Shown: positions 56,797 through 64,000 of the stretch, one piece after another | Layout: the number at the start of each line of letters is the position of its first letter | How positions within the stretch are numbered: the first letter of the stretch is position 1 | Notes under the pieces: model-generated | Told to the model about the DNA's origin: nothing | The model's input: the letters and a program-made list of their open reading frames with translations, nothing else | Databases searched by the model: none | Program-made: the position numbers and the translations under genes | NCBI RefSeq assembly: GCF_014196805.1 | Contig: NZ_JACIEI010000002.1 | Coordinates: forward strand, 394,279 to 458,278 | Direction: 5' to 3' | Source: Sulfitobacter undariae | Lineage (GTDB): Bacteria > Pseudomonadota > Alphaproteobacteria > Rhodobacterales > Rhodobacteraceae | DNA: 64,000 bases

Positions 56797-57405
56797 ATGG
56801 CCTGGATCAAAACCATTCCCTTCGCCGAAGCAACTGGCAAGCTGAAACAGCTGTATGCCCGCGTGACTGGCCCGGATAACAACGTCGATAACATCATGAT
56901 GATGCACTCCCTGCGCCCTCACACAATGGAAGCGCATATGGCGGTGTATAAATACATCCTGCATCACAGCGGCAATACGAACCCCAAGTGGTTTCTTGAG
57001 GCATTGGGCGTTTGGGTGTCACAGCTTAATGGCTGTAATTACTGTGTTGAACATCACTTTGCTGGCATGAAACGTTTGCTGAAAGACGACCCGCGCAGTG
57101 ATGCATTGCGTGAAGCCATCGAGGATGGCGATATCCCCGCCATGCCACTGGACGCCCGCCAGCACGCGGCGATGCGCTATGCACAGCGGCTAACGCAATC
57201 GCCTGCCGATATGGTAGAGATGGACGTCGAAGCCCTGCGCATGGCGGGTTGGGACGATGGCGAGATACTTGAGATCAATCAGGTGACCGCATATTTCTCC
57301 TATGCCAACCGCACCGTGCTGGGGCTGGGGTGTTCCACAAAAGGCGATATCATCGGGTTAAGCCCTAACAATAACGCCGATCCGGATGATTGGAACCACA
57401 GCTAG
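56797..57405 (+). CDS. AhpD-like / carboxymuconolactone decarboxylase-family peroxidase-related protein
   Basis: A 202-residue protein with the CMD fold. The NGCNYCVEHH motif (about residues 77-86, C-x2-C-x3-H) is the redox and proton-relay site of AhpD-like proteins. YKYILHHSGN and the C-terminal TAYFSYANRTVLGLGCS fit the peroxidase-related subgroup. Members reduce hydroperoxides or accept electrons from lipoyl proteins. It follows a flavin oxidoreductase gene, so a detoxification pair is possible. No AhpC gene is adjacent. Confidence 0.85.
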   Translation: MAWIKTIPFAEATGKLKQLYARVTGPDNNVDNIMMMHSLRPHTMEAHMAVYKYILHHSGNTNPKWFLEALGVWVSQLNGCNYCVEHHFAGMKRLLKDDPRSDALREAIEDGDIPAMPLDARQHAAMRYAQRLTQSPADMVEMDVEALRMAGWDDGEILEINQVTAYFSYANRTVLGLGCSTKGDIIGLSPNNNADPDDWNHS

Positions 57406-57408
57406 GGT

Positions 57409-58278
57409 TTACAGCCAGCCCAGTATCGCTTCCGCCACTTCATGTGGTTTTTGATGATGCAGCCAATGATCTACATCCGCAATTTCGACGCGGGTGAGGT
57501 CGGGCGCGTACTCTTCCAGCCCTTCGGTGGCGGCAGGCAACAGCGCGGTATCGGCAGTACCCCAGACCAACAGATGCGGGCAGCGCACTTGTAGACGGGC
57601 GGGGTCAAATTCCAGCCCTTCTATCACCTCGCCCGGTTGCCCCAGCTTGAGTGGTGAAGCGCGATACCAGTTGATCATCCCGCGCAGGCCTGCCGCATCA
57701 CGCCAAGCGGCTTTATATCCCGCCAGCGTCTCACCGCTCAGCCAATCCATATTCATCTTGGCAGAAAACAGACCCATCAGCTTGGCGAAGTCATCGGCTG
57801 CCAAAATGTCTTCTGACCCGTCTTTGCGCAGGAAGTGAATATATTGCGACGCATCGGTTTGCGCCCCGCCTTTGGCCATCTCGCGTTGGAAAGGGGCAGG
57901 GTGCACGCCGTTCATGATGATCAGCTTCGAGACCAGATCAGGCCGACCGATGGTCAAGGCATAGGCGACGGAGGCCCCCCAATCATGGCCGAGCACAATC
58001 ACCGGATCGTCTCCGATCAGAGCCGCCAAATCGGAGACCAGCAAAGCCGTTTTATACAGCGCAGGATCAGCGGGCCGCCAGCTTTGACCATATCCGCGTT
58101 GGTCTGGGGCGATGCAGTGGAAACGTTCGCCGAGCAGCGGGGCCAGATCATTCCATGCCCCAGAGTATTCTGGAAATCCGTGTAGCATCAATATCTTCGG
58201 GGCATCCTTATCCCCCCAGTGACGTATGAAAAACGCCTCTCCGTTTAGCTCAACCGTCTCGGTCCAATGTGCGACCAT
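57409..58278 (-). CDS. alpha/beta hydrolase, epoxide-hydrolase-like
   Basis: A 289-residue alpha/beta hydrolase. LMLHGFPEYSGAW (about residues 31-43) carries the HGFP oxyanion motif, and VLGHDWGASVAYAL puts an aspartate nucleophile in GHDWG. DVDHWLHHQKP supplies the histidine. An aspartate nucleophile is typical of soluble epoxide hydrolases and haloalkane dehalogenases. The HGFPE form favours the former. Substrate unknown. It converges with the CMD gene across 3 bases. Confidence 0.85.
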   Translation of the reverse strand: MVAHWTETVELNGEAFFIRHWGDKDAPKILMLHGFPEYSGAWNDLAPLLGERFHCIAPDQRGYGQSWRPADPALYKTALLVSDLAALIGDDPVIVLGHDWGASVAYALTIGRPDLVSKLIIMNGVHPAPFQREMAKGGAQTDASQYIHFLRKDGSEDILAADDFAKLMGLFSAKMNMDWLSGETLAGYKAAWRDAAGLRGMINWYRASPLKLGQPGEVIEGLEFDPARLQVRCPHLLVWGTADTALLPAATEGLEEYAPDLTRVEIADVDHWLHHQKPHEVAEAILGWL

Positions 58279-58310
58279 GTTGTCATCCTCCCTGTTAAAT
58301 TACTGTCCTG

Positions 58311-59468
58311 TTAAATTGCTTGCAGGCTCTCCATCCGCAGACCTGCTGTTGTCCCGTCTTTGAAACCTTTGAAATCGTCTCCCAAATAGGCGCGCATCCC
58401 AGTGTTGCCATTTAAATGCACACCAAAGAAGGCTGCTGCGTAATGTTGGGCGATGTTGTTCATTACAACCGTGTCCCAGACTGGATCGGCGTAATGCTCA
58501 AACGGGGCCCAGCCGAGCGTGTCTGACACTGCGTAGGATTCGGGTGCTGCTGGGTAGGGGGCGGCGGCGTTATGGCCTGCTTGGGCAAAGCTAAGTAAAT
58601 GCCGCTCCACGCCTGTAGCCCCTTCAAAGATGCCGCGCATGGCTTCATAGTCTGATACGTGATCTGCCGTGCCCGCCATGATCAGCGTAGGCACACGCAA
58701 TCCCGCCAACCCTGTGGCGTCCCACATGCCATACAGATTGCCCCAAGGCCCGATGGGCATGATTGCTTTGATCCGCGGGTCCATTGAGGCTTCGTGTGTA
58801 TCACTGCCAGCCATGTGGCGGGCCAACAAGCGGGCAGGCGGGGCGCGGCTGAAATCCACGGCGGCGGTGGTCAGGCCAGCACCACCTGTAATCAAAGCGC
58901 CATAACCGCCCATGGAGTAGCCGATCACGCCGACGCTGCTGCAATCTACCAAAGCGCCCAGATCACCATTCATGGCGGCCATCCCGTCCACGACGCCACG
59001 TTGATCTAACGGGCGGTGCAGCAACGTAATGCCAAAATCGCTTTGGTTGTCATAGGTGCTGCCGGTGTGGTCGCAGGCTGCAACCACGTATCCCTGCCGC
59101 GCAAGGCTCTCGGCGAGGTGCACCATCAGAAAGCGGTTGCCGGGGTAACCATGGCTGATCACGATCAGCGGCGCAGTGATGCCTGTCGCTGCGGGCGCAT
59201 CGCGGCAGGCACGGCCCCTCAGGATCGCGCGGCGCTCACCACAGCGTAACAGCGTGTCATAGGTTCCGCCTTGCGGGGTGTCAGGGGCGGCGGGATACCA
59301 GATTTCTAGCGGCAGTTGGCGCGTAGCCCCAGCCGCCGCGCCTGTTTGCACATCGGGCTGATCCTCTAGCGTTAGCATGGTGGCGCGGACCCCGATAGAG
59401 CAGCCCTGCTGCAGGGCCAGTTCGGGGGCGTAAGGGGTGATACGGTCAATTGCGGTAAATTTATCCAT
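58311..59468 (-). CDS. dienelactone-hydrolase-like alpha/beta hydrolase
   Basis: A 385-residue hydrolase. The nucleophile elbow GYSMGGYGALITGG (about residues 186-199) has a serine, and SHGYPGNRFLMVHLAESLARQGYVVAACDHTG (about 110-141) is the typical first half of the fold. QAGHNAAAP holds the likely catalytic histidine. This is the predicted dienelactone hydrolase/PAF-acetylhydrolase-like group; no substrate can be named. It is 32 bp upstream of the epoxide-hydrolase-like gene, in the same direction, so both could form a small operon. No signal peptide. Confidence 0.82.
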   Translation of the reverse strand: MDKFTAIDRITPYAPELALQQGCSIGVRATMLTLEDQPDVQTGAAAGATRQLPLEIWYPAAPDTPQGGTYDTLLRCGERRAILRGRACRDAPAATGITAPLIVISHGYPGNRFLMVHLAESLARQGYVVAACDHTGSTYDNQSDFGITLLHRPLDQRGVVDGMAAMNGDLGALVDCSSVGVIGYSMGGYGALITGGAGLTTAAVDFSRAPPARLLARHMAGSDTHEASMDPRIKAIMPIGPWGNLYGMWDATGLAGLRVPTLIMAGTADHVSDYEAMRGIFEGATGVERHLLSFAQAGHNAAAPYPAAPESYAVSDTLGWAPFEHYADPVWDTVVMNNIAQHYAAAFFGVHLNGNTGMRAYLGDDFKGFKDGTTAGLRMESLQAI

Positions 59469-59597
59469 GCCTCAAGCCTAGGACAGCAACCGGCCCGCAT
59501 GCAATCATCGCTGTGCCAAGTGACGCAACATCACACGGCGATACATCTGATCATTTGGTGGCTTCCCGTAGGGCCAGATTGCGCCTAAAGAGTAGGC

Positions 59598-60968
59598 ATG
59601 ATGAAAACCATGTCCATTCCCGCCCACACCCGCGCCATCGCTGTTTTGGGCCTGCCCCTTATTGGCGGCCACCTAGCTCAAATGGCGATTGGCGTCACAG
59701 ATACTGTCATGCTGGGCTGGTACGGTGTCGAAGCATTGGCCGCTGTCACGCTGGCCTCTACCTTCTTTTTTGTGTTGTTTATTTGCGGCTCAGGGTTCGC
59801 GTCGGCCGTGATGCCGATGGTGGCGTCGTTTCACGCCGAGGGGGATGAGACCTCAATCCGTCGCACCACCCGTATGGGCCTCTGGCTCAGCTTTGGGTTT
59901 GCGCTGTTGGTGATGCCGCTGATGATCAACGCCGCACCGATCCTGCGCATGATGGGGCAAGAAGAGGCCGTGGTCACGCTGGGGGCTGAATATCTGGGGA
60001 TTGCAGGCTGGGGCGTGATGCCTGCGCTGTTTGTGATGGTCCTGAAAAGTTATCTTGCCGCGCTGGAGCGCACGCAAGTGGTGTTGTGGATCACTGTATT
60101 GGCCGCGATCTGCAATGCCTTGGTGAATTATGCGCTGATCTTTGGCAATTGGGGCGCGCCGGAACTGGGTGTGGCGGGGGCAGCTATTGCGTCGGTCACA
60201 ACACAGGTGATCTCGCTGGTGGGGGTTGTGCTCTACGTGCGTCTGGTGTTGCCGCAACACGATCTGTTCCGCCGCCTTTGGGGCGCGGATTGGGATATGT
60301 TGGGCAGAGTGTTCCAACTGGGATGGCCCATTTCAATTACCTTACTCAGCGAGGTCGGCCTGTTTGCCGCTTCGGCAGTGATGATGGGCTGGCTCGGCAC
60401 TGTGCCGCTGGCCGCGCATGGGGTTGCCGTGCAATTGGCTTCGATCACTTTCATGGTACATCTGGGCCTCAGCAATGCTGGCACGGTGCGGGCGGGTAAC
60501 GCCTTTGGCCGTATGGACGCCCCCCATCTGGCACGCGGTGCATTGGTGCTGACCGCCATGTCGCTGGTTTTCTCGATTGTGACTGTTGCGTTCTTCTTCT
60601 TATTCCCTGACTTCTTGATCGGGATATTCATTCTGGAAGACGAACCCGCTAAAGTTGAAATTCTACAAATTGGCGTGGGTATTCTGTTTATGGCTGGGCT
60701 GTTTCAGTTGGTAGATGGCACGCAGGTCATTGCGCTGGGCGTGCTGCGCGGCGTGCATGACACGCGTATGCCGATGATTTATGCCGCCATCAGCTATTGG
60801 GGAATTGGCGTGCCGATGTCCTACCTCTTGGGCTTTACCTTTGGCTTCGAAGGAATAGGCGTTTGGGGCGGCTTGGGCATCGGGCTGGGTGTCGCTGCGA
60901 TTTTCCTGAACCTGCGTTTCTGGCGCACTGTGCTGCCCGCGATGGGGCAGCGTCAGACGGCACGTTAG
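59598..60968 (+). CDS. MATE-family efflux transporter
   Basis: A 456-residue, 12-helix multidrug and toxin exporter. LPLIGGHLAQMAIGVTDTVMLGWYGVEALAAVTLAS (about residues 20-55) begins the first MatE half. VFQLGWPISITLLSEVGLFAASAVMMGWLGTVPLAAHGVAVQ (about 237-278) begins the second half. Members use Na+ or H+ to export cations and drugs. The stop shares TTAG with the convergent next gene. An alternative ATG is one codon later. Confidence 0.92.
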   Translation: MMKTMSIPAHTRAIAVLGLPLIGGHLAQMAIGVTDTVMLGWYGVEALAAVTLASTFFFVLFICGSGFASAVMPMVASFHAEGDETSIRRTTRMGLWLSFGFALLVMPLMINAAPILRMMGQEEAVVTLGAEYLGIAGWGVMPALFVMVLKSYLAALERTQVVLWITVLAAICNALVNYALIFGNWGAPELGVAGAAIASVTTQVISLVGVVLYVRLVLPQHDLFRRLWGADWDMLGRVFQLGWPISITLLSEVGLFAASAVMMGWLGTVPLAAHGVAVQLASITFMVHLGLSNAGTVRAGNAFGRMDAPHLARGALVLTAMSLVFSIVTVAFFFLFPDFLIGIFILEDEPAKVEILQIGVGILFMAGLFQLVDGTQVIALGVLRGVHDTRMPMIYAAISYWGIGVPMSYLLGFTFGFEGIGVWGGLGIGLGVAAIFLNLRFWRTVLPAMGQRQTAR

Positions 60969-61369
60969 CCTTTTTTCGTCAGCCTATCGGCCTTTTTACG
61001 CACCAGCGTATTGCGCATATCGTGCATGGCCAGCAGCAACTGGTCTGTCACCGCATCCAGTTGCTCCTCGGTGGCGCGTGACTGAATCCAATGCGTCGTG
61101 GTATTGAGGTAATCGATGGCGCGGAAAATGTCATCCATCTCGCGGTGTGCAAGCGTCTGGACGCGCTCTTCCATCCATGTCGTGATGGCAGCGATATCCG
61201 TTTCCGATAGCGTCCGGTCGCCTTGGGGTTTGATTTCGCCGTTGCGGATATTGACGACAGCTATCTGATCCATATCGATGCGACGTTGGCGGTTCTCTGT
61301 ATCAAGGCTGAATACAAAAGCTCCATTATCGCGCACGCGAAAGTAATAATCGGGTAGTTTGTCGCTCAT
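60965..61369 (-). CDS. conserved protein of unknown function
   Basis: A 134-residue soluble protein. I do not recognise a domain. The N-terminus LPDYYFRVRDNGAFVFSLD (about residues 5-23) looks like a beta-strand-rich module. The C-terminal half (WMEERVQTLAHREMDDIFRAIDYLNTTTHWIQ, about 65-96) is helical and charged. No signal peptide or membrane helix. It overlaps the MATE stop by 4 bases and lies upstream of a hairpin shared with aspC. Real coding is favoured by its length, composition and position. Confidence 0.6.
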   Translation of the reverse strand: MSDKLPDYYFRVRDNGAFVFSLDTENRQRRIDMDQIAVVNIRNGEIKPQGDRTLSETDIAAITTWMEERVQTLAHREMDDIFRAIDYLNTTTHWIQSRATEEQLDAVTDQLLLAMHDMRNTLVRKKADRLTKKG

Positions 61370-61446
61370 GTGAGGTCCTTTGGTAACTTCCGATTGGGAC
61401 TGTAACGCATAAGTCCCAATTGCAAATAGGGGAAAGCCTGTCGGCT

Positions 61447-61480
61447 ACTCCCACCCCCTTTTCTCAATGAGGGTGGGAGT
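61447..61480. terminator. hairpin after aspC
   Basis: ACTCCCACCC/GGGTGGGAGT, 10-bp stem, 14-nt loop, between the leftward aspC and the unknown gene. No T-run. Confidence 0.5.
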
Positions 61481-61490
61481 ATGAAAACGA

Positions 61491-62708
<1,218 letters not shown>

Positions 62709-62811
62709 CTATATATATGTAAATCCACTCATAGGGGGTGCCCCCCCTCCGTTGCAAGCGTCTTTGGCGCATCCCTAAAAACCGGCGCCTCGCGCGCCAT
62801 TGGAGCCCGCA

Positions 62812-63234
62812 GTGACACATTCCGAGAAAACCCCAGAACAGTTGGATGAACAAGATTGGTTTGCACCTGACGTCGCAACCTTCGGTGATCGCGTAGCGGC
62901 ATCGCGTGAGGCAGCAGGCATGGGTCAAAAGGCGCTGGCGAAACGTCTAGGGGTGCGGCTGGCGACGCTGCGCGCCTGGGAAAACGACACCTCCGAACCG
63001 CGTGCCAACCGTCTGTCGATGTTGGCAGGGATGCTGAATGTTTCGATGATGTGGCTGATCAACGGTGAAGGTGAGGGGCTTGAAGGGGGGGCAGAGCCTA
63101 CGGTATTGCCAAATGATGCTGCGATGCTTTTGGCCGAGATGCGCCAGATTCGCACCGACATGTCGGAGAATGTCAAACAGATGGCCCGACTGGAAAAACG
63201 CCTGCGCGCAATGATGATGGAGACAGCAGAGTGA
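62812..63234 (+). CDS. XRE-family HTH regulator
   Basis: A 140-residue protein. The HTH (AAGMGQKALAKRLGVRLATLRAWENDTSEPRANR) is at about residues 34-67, followed by a C-terminal helical part with many methionines. The GTG at 62812 has GGAG 7 bases upstream and is preferred to a TTG at 62800. The stop overlaps sdhE by 4 nt, so both are co-translated. This pairing is often seen in Rhodobacterales. The target genes are unknown. Confidence 0.87.
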   Translation: MTHSEKTPEQLDEQDWFAPDVATFGDRVAASREAAGMGQKALAKRLGVRLATLRAWENDTSEPRANRLSMLAGMLNVSMMWLINGEGEGLEGGAEPTVLPNDAAMLLAEMRQIRTDMSENVKQMARLEKRLRAMMMETAE

Positions 63235-63521
63235 TCGAGATACCGCAACCCGAACGCCCCGAGAACGAGCCACGTGATGTGCGGGTCAAACGCCTGACCA
63301 TGCGGTCCATGAGGCGCGGCATCAAAGAGATGGATTTGATCCTTTCGGCCTATGCGGGTGACCGTCTTGAAGGCATGGATGAAGCTGATCTGGACCTTTA
63401 TGATGACATGCTCAATGAGAACGATCACGATATTTATCAGTGGATCACAGGCTTCCTAACTCCCAAACCGGTTTACGAAGCCATGGTTGAAGATATCCAA
63501 GCGCATATTTCTAAAGGGTAA
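63231..63521 (+). CDS. sdhE: succinate dehydrogenase assembly factor 2 (SdhE/Sdh5)
   Basis: A 96-residue protein. RRGIKEMDLILSAY (about residues 28-41) contains the RGxxE signature needed to attach FAD covalently to SdhA. LDLYDDMLNENDHDIYQWITG is the conserved second helix. Present in the cytosol. GTG start overlapping the XRE gene in GTGA. Confidence 0.95.
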   Translation: MIEIPQPERPENEPRDVRVKRLTMRSMRRGIKEMDLILSAYAGDRLEGMDEADLDLYDDMLNENDHDIYQWITGFLTPKPVYEAMVEDIQAHISKG

Positions 63522-63566
63522 TTTTAGCTGATCGCTTTTAACGAAATATTCTGATTTATTTGGCAA

Positions 63567-63597
63567 TCTCCGACCCAGAGTAGTTCAAAGTCGGAGA
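63567..63597 (+). promoter_or_regulatory. hairpin covering the ribosome-binding site of the MarR gene
   Basis: TCTCCGAC (63567-63574) and GTCGGAGA (63590-63597) form an 8-bp inverted repeat; the right arm contains the GGAG of the downstream gene. It may be a MarR operator, or a translational hairpin. Confidence 0.45.
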
Positions 63598-63602
63598 GTA
63601 GT

Positions 63603-63905
63603 ATGAGTGTTCAAGATCCCATTGGCCTGCCAGCCAATGTATCATCGGGAAGTCAGCAACGGGAATTCATGACCGGATATCTGGAGGCGCTCTCTCTTGT
63701 AGAGCGGCTTCACCGGCTGCTGTTTGATGTCATTAAAGATGAATTCGAGCGCGTAGGTGTATTGGAAATCAACGCCGTTCAAGGGCTGCTGTTGTTCAAC
63801 ATCGGCGATAACGAAGTTACCGCAGGTGAACTGAAAACACGGGGGTTCTATCAGGGCAGTAATGTCAGCTATAATTTGAAAAAGCTGGTGGAAATGGGCT
63901 ATATG
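63603..63905 (+). pseudogene. MarR-family (LdtR-like) regulator interrupted by an IS
   Basis: The first 101 codons encode a MarR-type winged-helix regulator: EFMTGYLEALSLVERLHRLLFDVIKDEFER (about residues 21-50), then EINAVQGLLLFNIGDNEVTAGELKTRG and YQGSNVSYNLKKLVEMGYM, which is the recognition helix. In full-length relatives of about 170 residues the wing and a C-terminal helix follow. Here the frame enters IS sequence at 63906 and stops after nine foreign codons (63935). The wing is lost, so DNA binding is probably abolished. The left flank suggests LdtR-like regulators linked to stress and cell-wall control. Confidence 0.85.
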
Positions 63906-64000
63906 GTAAGCGGTGCGTCGATCCCACCTATTTGACGTAATTCCACGGTAGCAGATCGTTGATCTGGCTTTGTTTGTGGCCTGCAACGATGGCTGTGAGC
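63906..64000. mobile_element. end of an IS66-family insertion sequence
   Basis: Begins with GTAAGCGGTGCGTCGATCCC, the start expected of IS66-family terminal repeats (GTAAGCG). It continues past the window edge. The 8 bases before it, GCTATATG (63898-63905), are the expected length of a target duplication; the other copy should be after the far end. Confidence 0.8.
63928..64000 (-). CDS. tnpC: IS66-family transposase, C-terminal fragment
   Basis: On the minus strand the last 23 codons read LTAIVAGHKQSQINDLLPWN then YVK and stop (TAG at 63928-63930). The motif GH-x6-INDLLPW is that of IS66-type TnpC C-termini. The rest of the gene lies beyond the window. It ends only 22 bases inside the IS end, the usual arrangement. 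Confidence 0.8.
   Translation of the reverse strand, partial: LTAIVAGHKQSQINDLLPWNYVK

Overview
The window is a gene-dense chromosomal segment of an alphaproteobacterium, most likely a marine member of the Rhodobacterales (Roseobacter group). This rests on protein content and gene order: a betI-betC-BCCT-betB-betA choline/choline-O-sulfate operon, a propionyl-CoA carboxylase / methylmalonyl-CoA mutase cluster with an ScfR/PccR-type regulator, a ppx-ppk-hda-AI-2E block, a short alphaproteobacterial ProRS, many 4-nt ATGA/GTGA overlaps, and GC-rich codon use. I see no rRNA, tRNA, CRISPR array or prophage. The only mobile element is an insertion sequence end at the extreme right edge.

Layout. 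1-3.9 kb: DUF4345 protein, rpmG, a VIT-family metal transporter, a Bax-inhibitor-1 protein, a DUF1127 protein and a divergent LysR regulator. 4.0-8.0 kb: an inositol-monophosphatase/HisN-like phosphatase coupled to an 8-oxoguanine-deaminase-type amidohydrolase, a CAP-domain lipoprotein and guanine deaminase, which together suggest purine-base salvage or catabolism. 8.1-15.7 kb: MgtE, 5-formyl-THF cyclo-ligase, YmdB phosphodiesterase, two convergent SLC13/RCK_C permeases and YebC. 15.9-24.3 kb: LysE and EamA transporters, then the choline to glycine betaine operon behind a candidate BetI box.

24.4-39.9 kb: a thermonuclease-family protein, the ScfR regulator, a Bcr/CflA exporter and the propionate module (pccB, three small accessory genes, pccA, a sulfotransferase-like gene, methylmalonyl-CoA mutase, VOC and GNAT proteins), followed by a DjlA-like protein and an EEP-family hydrolase. 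Pairs of TTTGCAAA boxes lie before both scfR and pccB with an identical 32-bp offset, a ready-made regulatory circuit. 39.9-45.6 kb: the leftward polyphosphate block with Hda and an AI-2E permease. 45.8-56 kb: peptidase T, proS, a frame-disrupted PQQ-type sugar dehydrogenase, DUF2937, LolC/LolD, an HExxH lipoprotein, a large palindromic repeat, an AT-rich orphan membrane protein coupled to parE, and parE. 56-63.5 kb: an NAD(P)H oxidoreductase, an AhpD-like protein, two alpha/beta hydrolases, MATE, an unknown protein, aspC, an XRE regulator and SdhE.

At the right edge a MarR-family (LdtR-like) regulator is cut after codon 101 by the end of an IS66-family element. Its terminal repeat (GTAAGCG...) and transposase C-terminus are both visible. 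The most informative non-coding signals are the ScfR box pairs, the BetI box, the folded 256-nt betB-betA spacer, a perfect 16-bp palindrome with a CtrA-like core after betA, and the REP-like palindrome near 53.2 kb.
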